From positions 1-64,000 of the forward strand of contig JAHDPL010000020.1 of the NCBI GenBank assembly GCA_018434355.1: a DNA stretch of 64,000 nucleotides, given 5' to 3'. How positions within the stretch are numbered: position 1 is the stretch's first letter; every line of letters begins with the position of its first letter. The stretch is from Sporomusaceae bacterium. Its GTDB lineage: Bacteria > Bacillota > Negativicutes > UBA1444. Both the position numbers and the translations under genes were made by a program. This document shows positions 1 through 8,043 of the stretch, one piece after another. The notes under the pieces were generated by a model that saw only the letters and a list, made by a program, of their open reading frames with translations, made no database searches and was not told the origin of the DNA.

Positions 1-121
1 GCACCAGCGGCGTCGGTGAGGAGTCGTAGGAATATCCGAAGCGGTCCAGCTCCGAGGTCAGTACGTGTTCTTTGCCTACCGTCTCCTGCAGTTGCCGCAG
101 GATGGCTGCTCCGATGGCCAT
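1..121 (-). CDS. FAD-linked oxidase, GlcD-like (N-terminus only)
   Basis: Forty codons run off the left edge of the window. They begin at an ATG preceded by an AAGGGG-type ribosome binding site. The peptide opens MAIGAAILRQLQETVGKEHV and continues with LTSELDRFGYSYDSSPTP, which matches the start of glycolate/lactate oxidase GlcD-family flavoproteins (a helix, then the YSYD-x-TP segment before the FAD_binding_4 domain). Such enzymes oxidise 2-hydroxyacids and in anaerobes often work with electron transfer flavoprotein. The FAD and C-terminal domains lie outside the window, so substrate and partners cannot be judged. It is transcribed away from amtB. Confidence 0.7.
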   Translation of the reverse strand, partial: MAIGAAILRQLQETVGKEHVLTSELDRFGYSYDSSPTPLV

Positions 122-248
122 GTTTCTTCAGCCCCTTTCGAAAGTTGATTGATAATAATTATTCATCATTGTATCATGTTTATCGGCAGCAGCGAAATCG
201 TCGACAACCCAAATAGGTTTTCTGTCAATTCCGACTGTTTTTTTCCTC

Positions 249-277
249 TTGACAAGCATTTTATCTGCTGTTATATT
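249..277 (+). promoter_or_regulatory. Sigma-70-type promoter of amtB-glnK
   Basis: A consensus TTGACA (249-254) is separated by exactly 17 bases from TATATT (272-277). Transcription should start near 284, giving a leader of about 140 nucleotides before amtB that contains both hairpin/terminator units described separately. A near-perfect promoter followed by terminators fits control by antitermination rather than by initiation. Confidence 0.8.
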
Positions 278-299
278 TTACACAAAGCAAAATAACTTT

Positions 300-336
300 A
301 GGCAATGAAGCCTTCGCATTTGTGCGGAGGCTTTTT
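300..336 (+). promoter_or_regulatory. ANTAR-like hairpin overlapping intrinsic terminator 1
   Basis: AGGC and GCCT (300-303 and 310-313) enclose the hexaloop AATGAA, with A at position 1 and G at position 4 as in ANTAR-protein RNA targets. The 3' arm is also the 5' arm of a 9-bp terminator stem (310-318 with 323-331, loop TTTG) followed by five T residues. The two folds are mutually exclusive, the arrangement expected of an antiterminator and terminator. No ANTAR protein is encoded in this window. Confidence 0.6.
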
Positions 337-346
337 CTGTCTTCAC

Positions 347-391
347 GGACAATGACGTCCCGTGGCTAAATGGCCGCGGGCGTTTTCTTTT
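347..391 (+). promoter_or_regulatory. ANTAR-like hairpin overlapping intrinsic terminator 2
   Basis: A second unit follows eleven bases after the first terminator. GGAC and GTCC (347-350 and 357-360) enclose the hexaloop AATGAC, again A1 and G4. The end of the 3' arm is shared with terminator stem 359-366/373-380 (8 bp, one G-T pair, six-base loop), followed by a T-rich tract to 391. Unit and loop sequence repeat those at 300-336 although the stems differ, which suggests selection on the loop. Confidence 0.6.
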
Positions 392-426
392 AAAGTACAA
401 ATCATTGAAGAAGGAAGGGAAAGAAA

Positions 427-1824
427 ATGACAAAAAGATTGTCCTCTCTAGCAAGTTTCAGTCTGGCTCTCCTCGCGGCCCTGCCTACTGCCTTAGCGGC
501 GGAAGCGGCTCCCGCCAAGATCGATACCGGCGACACTGCCTTCGTGTTGATCAGCGCCGCGCTCGTACTACTGATGACTCCGGCGTTAGCCTTGTTCTAC
601 GGCGGCATGTGCCGGACCAAGAACGTATTGAGCACGATCATGCAAAGCTTCTTCATCATCGGGATCATTTCCGTGCAATGGGTATTATTCGGTTATTCCT
701 TGGCCTTCGGTCCTGACATCAGCCACTTCGTCGGTAGCCTTGAATGGATTGGCCTGAATGGCGTCGGAAATTCACCAAACGCCGACTACGCAGCAACGAT
801 TCCCCATTCTGCATTCATGATCTTCCAAGGAATGTTCGCCGTGATCACCCCCGCGCTAATCACCGGCGCGTTTGCCGAACGGATGAAGTTTTCCGCATTC
901 GCCGTTTTCACCGTAGTCTGGGCCACGTTGGTCTATGATCCGGTTGCCCACTGGGTATGGGGTGTTGGCGGTTGGTTGCGTGAAATGGGCGTTCTCGACT
1001 TTGCCGGCGGCACAGTCGTCCACATCATCTCCGGCGTATCCGGTCTGGTGATTGCACTGATGATCGGCAAACGCAAAGGCTATGGCAGTGAAGTCATGTT
1101 GCCTCACCATTTGCCGATGACGGTTCTCGGCGCCGGTTTACTCTGGTTCGGTTGGTTCGGCTTCAACGCCGGCAGCGCTCTCGGCGCCAACGAAATCGCT
1201 TCCAACGCGTTTGTCGTCACACATGTATCAGCAGCTGCCGCCACCGTCTCCTGGGTACTGGCCGAATGGCTGATGCATGGGAAACCGACCGTCCTCGGCG
1301 CAGCCAGCGGTTGCATCGCAGGACTGGTCTCGATCACTCCCGCCGCTGGTTTTGTCAGTCCCTTATCTGCTGTGGCCATCGGTTTGCTGGGCGGCGTCAT
1401 CTGCTACCTGTCTGTCAGCGTCGTCAAAGCGAAACTAGGTTACGACGATTCGCTCGATGCCTTTGGCGTGCATGGCGTCGGCGGCGCTTGGGGCGCTCTG
1501 GCCACCGGACTCTTCGCTTCCAAAGCCGTCAATGAGGCAGGCGCCGATGGGTTGTTTTTCGGCAATGCCGCCCAGTTCACCAATCAAGTGATCGGTGTTG
1601 CTGCCAGTTGCCTGTTTGCTGCCGTGATGACATTCGTTATAATTAAAATCATGGGCCTGGTTATGGACCTTCGGGTCAGCGAAGCGCAGGAAATGCAAGG
1701 ACTCGATCTCTCGGAGCACGGTGAACGCGGTTACTCCTATCAGGATCTGGTCACCGGTTCCCCTGTCAGTTTTGCCGCCCTGGAGTCGCAACCGGTTCCG
1801 GCCACCAAGACAAGCATGGCTTGA
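427..1824 (+). CDS. amtB: Ammonium transporter AmtB
   Basis: This 465-residue Amt/Rh-family membrane protein takes up ammonium across the cytoplasmic membrane. A cleavable-looking signal segment (about residues 1-25) precedes eleven predicted helices, as in mature AmtB trimers. Family segments are visible, including MTPALALFYGGM early and DDSLDAFGVHGVGGAWGA late, the latter carrying the second pore histidine region. The ATG follows a GGAAGGGA site. It lies 27 bases upstream of glnK, the usual amtB-glnK pair in which the PII protein plugs the channel under nitrogen sufficiency. Expression is probably controlled through the two leader terminators. Confidence 0.95.
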   Translation: MTKRLSSLASFSLALLAALPTALAAEAAPAKIDTGDTAFVLISAALVLLMTPALALFYGGMCRTKNVLSTIMQSFFIIGIISVQWVLFGYSLAFGPDISHFVGSLEWIGLNGVGNSPNADYAATIPHSAFMIFQGMFAVITPALITGAFAERMKFSAFAVFTVVWATLVYDPVAHWVWGVGGWLREMGVLDFAGGTVVHIISGVSGLVIALMIGKRKGYGSEVMLPHHLPMTVLGAGLLWFGWFGFNAGSALGANEIASNAFVVTHVSAAAATVSWVLAEWLMHGKPTVLGAASGCIAGLVSITPAAGFVSPLSAVAIGLLGGVICYLSVSVVKAKLGYDDSLDAFGVHGVGGAWGALATGLFASKAVNEAGADGLFFGNAAQFTNQVIGVAASCLFAAVMTFVIIKIMGLVMDLRVSEAQEMQGLDLSEHGERGYSYQDLVTGSPVSFAALESQPVPATKTSMA

Positions 1825-1851
1825 AGGCGAATAGAGCAGGAGGGTTGACAG

Positions 1852-2229
1852 ATGAGAAAAATGACCAAAATAGAAATCATTACCCGTCCGGAGAAGTTGG
1901 AAGCGCTGAAAGAAGGCATGAATAAAATCGGCGTGACCGGCATGACCGTCTCTCAGGTGCTGGGCTATGGTCTGCAAAAAGGACATCGTGAAGTTTATCG
2001 CGGGACTGAGTATAACGTGAATCTGGTGCCAAAAGTCAAAGTGGAAATCGTAGTCTGTGAAGTCCCAGTGGAAAGTGTGATCGAAACCGCCAAAACAGTC
2101 TGCCGCACCGGCAATGTCGGCGATGGCAAGATCTTCGTCTATGGCATCGACAACGCGGTCCGCATCCGGACAGGCGAAGAAGGCGACAGCGCCATCCTTG
2201 ACCCGGCCGATATCCACAAGTTGAAATAA
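1852..2229 (+). CDS. glnK: Nitrogen regulatory protein P-II (GlnK-type)
   Basis: This 125-residue PII signal protein senses 2-oxoglutarate and ATP/ADP and gates AmtB. The T-loop stretch KGHREVYRGTEYNVNLVPK is intact, and its tyrosine (Tyr54 here) corresponds to the uridylylation Tyr51 of enterobacterial PII. The B-loop GNVGDGKIFVY and the C-terminal RIRTGEEG are also present. An AGGAGGG site lies just before the chosen ATG; starting at the next ATG (1861) would restore canonical Tyr51 numbering and cannot be excluded. It forms an operon with amtB and ends at a bidirectional terminator. Confidence 0.95.
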   Translation: MRKMTKIEIITRPEKLEALKEGMNKIGVTGMTVSQVLGYGLQKGHREVYRGTEYNVNLVPKVKVEIVVCEVPVESVIETAKTVCRTGNVGDGKIFVYGIDNAVRIRTGEEGDSAILDPADIHKLK

Positions 2230-2261
2230 GCTTTCCTCTTCCCCCTCTTCCCCTTCCCCCC

Positions 2262-2301
2262 GCAAAAAGCCCCCTGCCGCTTTGGGCAGAGGGCTTTTTG
2301 C
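2262..2301. terminator. Bidirectional terminator between glnK and korB
   Basis: A long stem formed by GCAAAAAGCCC and GGGCTTTTTGC, extended inward by CTGCC/GGCAG around a five-base loop, lies between the convergent genes. A/T tracts on both sides let it work in both directions. It touches the korB stop codon. Confidence 0.85.
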
Positions 2302-3056
2302 TATTCCCTCAGATAAATCAAGCCGGTGATCAGGCCTTCTGTTTCCATTACCCGCTGCATCGCCGCCATCCGGTCATGTCGGTTGTAGTCGGGGCTGTCG
2401 CCGACTTTTTGCAGACGCTGGCTATACCACTCATACGTGTTGACTTTGTTAAAAGTCACACAGGGACTGAAAACATTGATAAAGGAAAACCCCGGGTGAC
2501 GGATCCCTGCTTCAATCAGCGCCGCCAGTTCATTCAACTCTTTGGAAAAACCCTGGGCAATAAATCCGGCGCCGGCTGACAAAGCCAGTTCCAGCGCAGA
2601 AACCGGCGTCTCCGCCGAACCGGCCGGACTGGTCTTGGTGACGAAACCCCTGTCGCTGCGCGGCGAAACCTGCCCTTTCGTCAACCCGTAGACATGATTG
2701 TCCATTACGATATACGTAATGTCGAGATCGCGCCGCATCGCATGGATGGTATGTCCCAAGCCGATCGCAAACCCGTCGCCGTCGCCGCCGCAAGCCAGCA
2801 CTGTCAATGCCGGATTGGCCAACTTCACGCCCTGCGCCAGCGGCAACGATCGTCCATGTGTGGAATGAAAGCCGTAAGCGTTGATATAGCCCGGCAAACG
2901 GCTGGAACAGCCGATACCGGAGACGATGACCACTTCGTGCGGCAACCGGCCGAGATTGCCGAGCGCCCGTTGAATCGCCGCCTGCACCGAAAAATCACCG
3001 CAACCGGGGCACCAGTTTTGTTTCACATTCAGTTGGAAATCGGCTGCCGGGCTCAT
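2301..3056 (-). CDS. korB: 2-oxoacid:ferredoxin oxidoreductase, beta (TPP) subunit
   Basis: This 251-residue thiamine-diphosphate subunit belongs to a two-subunit 2-oxoacid:ferredoxin oxidoreductase, most like 2-oxoglutarate oxidoreductase KorB. NWCPGCGDF near the N-terminus and the TPP/Mg motif GGDGDGFAIGLGH with a later VMDNHVYGLTKGQ are diagnostic. There is no extra ferredoxin domain. The chosen ATG overlaps the korA stop by four bases and is preceded by GGAGGTG; a longer in-frame start at 3074 would place that site inside the gene. With KorA it would catalyse reversible oxidation of a 2-oxoacid, CoA and ferredoxin. 2-Oxoglutarate is the best guess but the substrate is inferred. Confidence 0.9.
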   Translation of the reverse strand: MSPAADFQLNVKQNWCPGCGDFSVQAAIQRALGNLGRLPHEVVIVSGIGCSSRLPGYINAYGFHSTHGRSLPLAQGVKLANPALTVLACGGDGDGFAIGLGHTIHAMRRDLDITYIVMDNHVYGLTKGQVSPRSDRGFVTKTSPAGSAETPVSALELALSAGAGFIAQGFSKELNELAALIEAGIRHPGFSFINVFSPCVTFNKVNTYEWYSQRLQKVGDSPDYNRHDRMAAMQRVMETEGLITGLIYLRE

Positions 3057-4801
3057 TTCAACACCTCCCTGCATCCAGCGACAATTTCCGCCGGTCGAAA
3101 CGGGTTGCCGTCAAACTTTCGCACCGCCTGCAGCGGTCGCACCAATCGGCAATGCGTTTGGACTAGTTGCGCCAACTGGCCGCCGGCGTTGTGTTCCACC
3201 ACAACAACCTGGTCTGCCTTATCCAATTCCGTTTGCAAAACTTCGGCCGGAAATGGTTGCAATAACCGGATTTGCGCCTGATTGACCTTTATGCCCTGTT
3301 GACGCAGACTTGCTGCGGCTTCCTGCACAGCCCCATTGGCGCCACCTAATGAAAGCAATAATAGCTGCGCTTGGGCATACGGCGCGTCAATCCGAACCGG
3401 CTGCGGAAAGTTCGCCACTACTCCTTGCAACTTGCGCAGACGTTTTTCCGTCTGGGTGATGCGATTGGCCGTCCCTTCAAACGGACGACCGGTTTCATCG
3501 TGTTCCAGGCCGGTAACGTGGTGCATGCCGTTCGGAGTGCCCGGCAGCACACGAGGAGAGATTCCGTCCGGCGTCAGTTGATAGCGTTTAAAATATTGAT
3601 TTTTCGGCAAATCAGGCAAAGGATCTTCCCCGACAAGTTTTCCGCGCTGGACCGGCGGCACGTCAGTCGCCGGTTTATCCTGCGTCTGATTAGCCAACGA
3701 CAGCTGCATGTCGGACAGCAAAACGACCGGACACTGATACTGTTCAGCCAGATTAAATGCCGCTACTGTATCGGATTGCATCGCCGCCAAAGCATCCGGA
3801 GCCATCACAATTTTTGCCGCTTCACCATGCGTCGAATGGATTGCTGCCAGAATGTCCGATTGCTCATGCTTCGAGGGCAAGCCGGTAGAGGGTCCGCCGC
3901 GCTGTACATCCACCACCACCAATGGCGTCTCCGTCATTCCTGCCAATCCGATCGACTCAGCCATCAATGAAAATCCTGGTCCCGAAGTAGCCGTAAAAGC
4001 ACGGCTTCCCGCATAATTGGCGCCAATCGCCATCATGCAGGCAGCAATCTCATCTTCGGTCTGGACCATGACGCCGCCTCGCTTCGGCAACTGCTTGACC
4101 AGGATCTCCATAATTTCTGAAGCCGGTGTGATCGGATAGGCTGCCATCAGCTTCACGCCGGCGTCCAGCGCTCCCTGGGCGATTGCTTCATTGCCGGTCA
4201 GATAGTCCCTCGATACCCCGTCGCCATCAACCAACAGGAAGGCCTGCGTCAAATCTGCCGGCAACTGCGCGGCATATTCCCAGCCCAGACGAAGCGCCTG
4301 GAGATTTCCCGCCAGCAACGCATCGCCTTTTTCGGCGAATTCGCCTGCCAGTGCTTCATCAGCGACTGCCAAAGATTTGCCCAGTAACGCCAGCGTCAAC
4401 CCCAGCGCAACCACATTGCGCATTTTTGCGTTGCCGGCCTGCTCAGCCATTTTCGTTAACGGCGCGCCAATCAGCCGTACGTTAGTGCCAGCCGGCAATA
4501 CCGGACCGAACTGATCATCGGCCAGCACCAGCCCTTTCTCCGACAGCTCGCTGCCGCACAAAGCGATTGTTTCCTGATCCAGTGCAATCAGTAAGTCGAT
4601 ATGATCAGCGATGGCTGCGACCGCTTTCGTGCCGACCCGTAATTGATAATCGGTATGACCACCCCTGATTCGCGAAGAAAATACACGATAGCCATACAAA
4701 TGGTAGCCGTTCCTTGCTAGGCAGCGTGCCAGCAATTCGCCGGCGCTTTCGATTCCTTCGCCTTGCTGTCCGCCGATCTTCCAGGCAATCTCCTGCATCA
4801 T
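3053..4801 (-). CDS. korA: 2-oxoacid:ferredoxin oxidoreductase, fused gamma-alpha subunit
   Basis: This 582-residue protein joins a gamma domain (about residues 1-190, beginning IAWKIGGQQGEGIESAGELL) to the alpha pyrimidine-binding and transketolase-C domains (about 200-580, with TEDEIAACMMAIGANYAG and ATSGPGFSLMAE). This fused form is typical of KorAB/OorAB-type enzymes of Firmicutes and actinobacteria rather than four-subunit pyruvate oxidoreductases. An AGGAGG lies eight bases before the ATG. Together with KorB it links 2-oxoacid metabolism to ferredoxin. It converges on amtB-glnK, whose PII protein senses 2-oxoglutarate, but the operons are separately transcribed. Confidence 0.9.
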   Translation of the reverse strand: MMQEIAWKIGGQQGEGIESAGELLARCLARNGYHLYGYRVFSSRIRGGHTDYQLRVGTKAVAAIADHIDLLIALDQETIALCGSELSEKGLVLADDQFGPVLPAGTNVRLIGAPLTKMAEQAGNAKMRNVVALGLTLALLGKSLAVADEALAGEFAEKGDALLAGNLQALRLGWEYAAQLPADLTQAFLLVDGDGVSRDYLTGNEAIAQGALDAGVKLMAAYPITPASEIMEILVKQLPKRGGVMVQTEDEIAACMMAIGANYAGSRAFTATSGPGFSLMAESIGLAGMTETPLVVVDVQRGGPSTGLPSKHEQSDILAAIHSTHGEAAKIVMAPDALAAMQSDTVAAFNLAEQYQCPVVLLSDMQLSLANQTQDKPATDVPPVQRGKLVGEDPLPDLPKNQYFKRYQLTPDGISPRVLPGTPNGMHHVTGLEHDETGRPFEGTANRITQTEKRLRKLQGVVANFPQPVRIDAPYAQAQLLLLSLGGANGAVQEAAASLRQQGIKVNQAQIRLLQPFPAEVLQTELDKADQVVVVEHNAGGQLAQLVQTHCRLVRPLQAVRKFDGNPFRPAEIVAGCREVLK

Positions 4802-4833
4802 TGCGCATGCCTCCTCTCATACTAAGGTAATAC

Positions 4834-4870
4834 CATAAAAAACGGCAAATCCCTGCAAAGGACTTGCCGT
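4834..4870 (-). terminator. Terminator of tctCBA
   Basis: Read on the minus strand, an 11-bp stem (4860-4870 with 4842-4852, one mismatch) is followed by a run of T residues. It lies between the tctA stop and korA. Confidence 0.8.
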
Positions 4871-4902
4871 CATCAGACGAGTTAACAGGTTTTCTTTTGG
4901 AA

Positions 4903-6393
4903 TCAGTTTTCCAGTTTTAACAACCGGTGCTTTTTGCGTTGTTGGATGTACGCGCCGACGACGGAAAACACGGTCAGTGTCAGAATCGCCACGCAGATCG
5001 GTCGAGTGAAAAAGATCGAGAAAGAGCCGGAAGACAATAACAGGCTGCGCCGGAACTCGCCTTCGACCATCGGGCCGAGAATCAGCGCCAGCACAATTGG
5101 CGACACCGGAAATTTGAATTTGTCCATTAGATAACCGAGCACGCCAAAAAACATCATAACCAACAGATCAAACATACTATTGTTGATCGAGTAGGAACCG
5201 ACGATGCACAGCACGAAGATGATCGGCGTCAGAATCGGCTTGGGAATGTTGATGACCCGAGCGATGTATTTGATTGCAAACAAACCGAACAGCATAAAGA
5301 TAATGTTGGCAAGAAACATCCCGGCAAAGATCGCATACACCAGTTCGGCATTATCCTTGAACAGTAGCGGACCTGGCCGTAATCCCTGCAGCATCAGCGC
5401 GCCGAGAAAAATCGCCGTAACCGCGTCGCCGGGAATTCCCAGCGTCATTAGTGGAATCAACGCCCCGCCGGTTACCCCGTTATTAGCCGCTTCCGGCGCC
5501 GCCACGCCTTCCAGCTCGCCGGTACCGAACTTTTCGCCGTTCTTGGAGCTGCGCTTTGCTTCGCCATAAGCCAGAAATGCAGCAATATCACCGCCGGTAG
5601 CCGGAATGATTCCAATCATCGTGCCGATTGCCGAGCTTTTCAGTATCGTCTTGGCGCAACCGCGCAATTCGCTGAATGAAGGCAAGACCCCAGACAATTT
5701 GAAATCGACATGAGCAGTTTTCAGCATCGACTCGGTGGTTCGCAATGCTTCTGACACCGCGAACAAGCCGATCAAGACGGGGATGAAAGATACTCCGTTC
5801 AATAAATCGACCAAACCGAAAGTAAACCGCGGATAACCGTTCAGATTATCGAGACCAACCAAGCCAACCAACAATCCGATACAGGCGCTGATCAAGCCCC
5901 TGACCACATAATCGCCGGAGATGCTGGCCACGATCGACAAGCCCAGCAATCCCATCGCAAAATACTCGGGCGAACTGAAAGACAGCGCCACCCTAGCCAG
6001 TTCCGGCGCAATAAACGTCAGGCACAGCGCACTGAACACGCCGCCGGCGCAGGAAGCAATCGCCGACATGCCGAGTGCTTTGCCGGCCAGTCCTTTTTTC
6101 GCCAGTTCATTGCCGTCAAATACCGTCGCCGCAGCTGCCGGTGTTCCCGGCGTACGAATCAGGATCGCTGAAATCGAACCGCCGTAGATCGCGCCACAAT
6201 ATATGCCGCACAACATGACCAGACCGGTGGCCGGCGGCAAACTAAACGTCAATGGCGTCAACAGGGCAACCCCCATCGTGGCGGTCAACCCGGGCAAGGA
6301 GCCGATGATGATCCCGCCCAGCGTGCCGGCGACCAGGATAAAGAATATCTGCGGCTGCAAAACCGTAGCGAATCCATGCACCAATAAATCCAT
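4903..6393 (-). CDS. tctA: Tripartite tricarboxylate transporter, large membrane subunit TctA
   Basis: This 496-residue protein with about 11-12 hydrophobic helices is the large permease of a tripartite tricarboxylate transporter. Hallmarks are GSLPGLTATMGVALLTPLTF near the N-terminus, GAIYGGSISAILIRTPGTPA, and IPATGGDIAAFLAYGEAKR followed by the APEAANNGVTGGALIP region. It follows tctB by 18 bases and is the last gene of the operon, ahead of a terminator. It imports organic acids captured by the periplasmic TctC, driven by ion gradients in this family. The specific substrate cannot be read from sequence. Confidence 0.93.
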   Translation of the reverse strand: MDLLVHGFATVLQPQIFFILVAGTLGGIIIGSLPGLTATMGVALLTPLTFSLPPATGLVMLCGIYCGAIYGGSISAILIRTPGTPAAAATVFDGNELAKKGLAGKALGMSAIASCAGGVFSALCLTFIAPELARVALSFSSPEYFAMGLLGLSIVASISGDYVVRGLISACIGLLVGLVGLDNLNGYPRFTFGLVDLLNGVSFIPVLIGLFAVSEALRTTESMLKTAHVDFKLSGVLPSFSELRGCAKTILKSSAIGTMIGIIPATGGDIAAFLAYGEAKRSSKNGEKFGTGELEGVAAPEAANNGVTGGALIPLMTLGIPGDAVTAIFLGALMLQGLRPGPLLFKDNAELVYAIFAGMFLANIIFMLFGLFAIKYIARVINIPKPILTPIIFVLCIVGSYSINNSMFDLLVMMFFGVLGYLMDKFKFPVSPIVLALILGPMVEGEFRRSLLLSSGSFSIFFTRPICVAILTLTVFSVVGAYIQQRKKHRLLKLEN

Positions 6394-6411
6394 TTATCTT
6401 TCCCCTCCCTG

Positions 6412-6837
6412 CTAAAATGACCAAGCCGGCAGCGGTACGTCAAGCATCATTTGAAAAACATAATAAATCGCTGCCGTCGTGATGACCGACGACAAGATTT
6501 TTACTTTCCAGTCGCCTTTCTCCAGCACCTGCATCATAAGTAGCAGACAGATCGGGGTTGTGATCAGGAATCCTACATAGGCCATTATCACCAGATAGAT
6601 ACTTGTTATGACAAAAATGATTGCGGTACGGCGATAATTGAACTTTTCCCACTCGAAAACGACTTGATCTCTCACTGTGCGATTTTCAAGCAGCATCAGG
6701 ATTGTCAGCCCCAACATGATTGCAGCGACGGCTCTTGGAAAATAGGATGAATCCGCCGTGAATGCGGCCGAGCCGATCCAGACAACAATCGCCAGTGCTA
6801 TCAGCAGGAACCCGGCGACAATACTTCCTCGCTTCAC
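6412..6837 (-). CDS. tctB: Tripartite tricarboxylate transporter, small membrane subunit TctB
   Basis: This 141-residue TctB-family protein has four predicted helices and opens with the family's FLLIALAIVVWIGSAAF helix. TctB proteins are poorly conserved, so recognition rests on size, topology, the SSYFPRAVAAIMLGL segment (PF07331-like) and position between tctC and tctA. It is required for transport together with TctA. Confidence 0.85.
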   Translation of the reverse strand: MKRGSIVAGFLLIALAIVVWIGSAAFTADSSYFPRAVAAIMLGLTILMLLENRTVRDQVVFEWEKFNYRRTAIIFVITSIYLVIMAYVGFLITTPICLLLMMQVLEKGDWKVKILSSVITTAAIYYVFQMMLDVPLPAWSF

Positions 6838-6857
6838 AATTTCACCTCTTCATGGAA

Positions 6858-6885
6858 AGAGGGCGGGCTAATGCGTCCGCCCTCT
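6858..6885 (-). terminator. Intercistronic hairpin after tctC
   Basis: AGAGGGCGG and CCGCCCTCT form a perfect 9-bp stem in the 77-base gap between tctC and tctB. On the minus strand the tail is only TTTCC, so it probably acts as a leaky terminator or 3'-end stabiliser. That would favour tctC transcripts over tctBA, as is common for periplasmic binding protein genes. Confidence 0.55.
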
Positions 6886-6914
6886 CTGTACTAATCTCCG
6901 TTACAGTAAGGAAA

Positions 6915-7919
6915 TTACTTCTTCTGTTGCTTGAGACCGAGTTTGTCAACCAGCTTTGCGTAGTTGGCAAAGTCGGCATCCATGAATTTGGTGAAATCGG
7001 CTGCGTTGAGGTAGGCAAGCCCTAAACCGAGTTTGTCGGCCTGCGCGATGAATCCGGGATCATCCATGGCTTTTTTGAACGCGTCATGCAGGATCTTGAC
7101 TACAGGTTCGGGCGTGCCTTTGGGTACGCCGAGTCCGCGCCAGGTTCCGACGACGACTTCATAGCCTTGCTCTTTGAATGTCTTGACTTCCGGGAATGCT
7201 TTTTCGCGTTTGTCCGACATGACGCCAAGAATCTTCAGTTTGCCGGATGCGACCTGGGCGCCGACTTCGGCCGGACTGACCGCCACCGCTTCAATCGCGC
7301 CGCCGAGTAGCGCCGTGACTGCAGGAGCCGCGCCGCCATAAGGCACATGGTTGAATTTCACGCCGGTCTTGTCTTCGACGGTAGCCGCCGCCAGATGCCA
7401 GATGCTGCCGGGGCCGGAGTTGCCCATACGGACTTTGCCGGGATTCGCTTTGGCATAATCAAGAAACTCTTTGAGGGTCTTCCAGGGCGCGTCCGCTTTG
7501 ACGGTGATCGCGGCCGGGTCCATGTTCACGCGCATGATCGGCACGAACAGTTTGTGGTCGGCCTGAGCGATTCCCAGATGCGGCACAATGACGATTTCAG
7601 CAAAGAACATTGTCACGGTATAGCCATCCGGTTTGGCTGTCTGACCGGCAGTAAAACCTACCGTGCCGCTGCCGCCCGGCTTATTGACGATTACTACCGG
7701 TTGTCCGAGCAAATCCTTGGCTTTATTGGCCATCGCCCGGGCCAGCATGTCAGTTCCGCCGCCGGCGCCCGCCGGTACAATGATTTCAATTTGTTTGGTC
7801 GGAAATTTCGGCGCTTCCGGCGCTTTTTCCGCCGGCTTCGCACCGCCGCCGCAACCAGCGACCACCAGCATCAACGATACGACAAGAACCATTGCCACCA
7901 TTGCCCACGTTTTCTTCAC
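6915..7919 (-). CDS. tctC: Tripartite tricarboxylate transporter substrate-binding lipoprotein TctC
   Basis: This 334-residue extracytoplasmic binding protein of the Bug/TctC family starts with a lipoprotein signal peptide ending in the lipobox VVAGC, followed by a Lys/Pro/Ala-rich linker. Family features include IEIIVPAGAGGGTDMLAR, which contacts the carboxylate ligand, and NKPGGSGTVG. It is the first gene of tctCBA, 77 bases from tctB. The protein would be anchored to the outer face of the cytoplasmic membrane and feed TctAB. The ligand is probably a carboxylate but its identity is unknown. Confidence 0.93.
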   Translation of the reverse strand: MKKTWAMVAMVLVVSLMLVVAGCGGGAKPAEKAPEAPKFPTKQIEIIVPAGAGGGTDMLARAMANKAKDLLGQPVVIVNKPGGSGTVGFTAGQTAKPDGYTVTMFFAEIVIVPHLGIAQADHKLFVPIMRVNMDPAAITVKADAPWKTLKEFLDYAKANPGKVRMGNSGPGSIWHLAAATVEDKTGVKFNHVPYGGAAPAVTALLGGAIEAVAVSPAEVGAQVASGKLKILGVMSDKREKAFPEVKTFKEQGYEVVVGTWRGLGVPKGTPEPVVKILHDAFKKAMDDPGFIAQADKLGLGLAYLNAADFTKFMDADFANYAKLVDKLGLKQQKK

Positions 7920-8043
7920 ATTCAGTCCTCCCCTTTTTCTAAAACGGTTTAGATTGTGAAAATACCTATTTTGTTATTTCTCGACACAAGAAAAAACTCC
8001 TGCTAATTTTGTAAAATTCACAGTAATCAATTTGTCGCTAACG

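Noticed and set aside
284-299. AAAG/CTTT hairpin before the first ANTAR-like unit as the missing first hairpin of a canonical pair
   Set aside because: The loop is eight bases or lacks G at position 4, so it does not meet the ANTAR loop rule.
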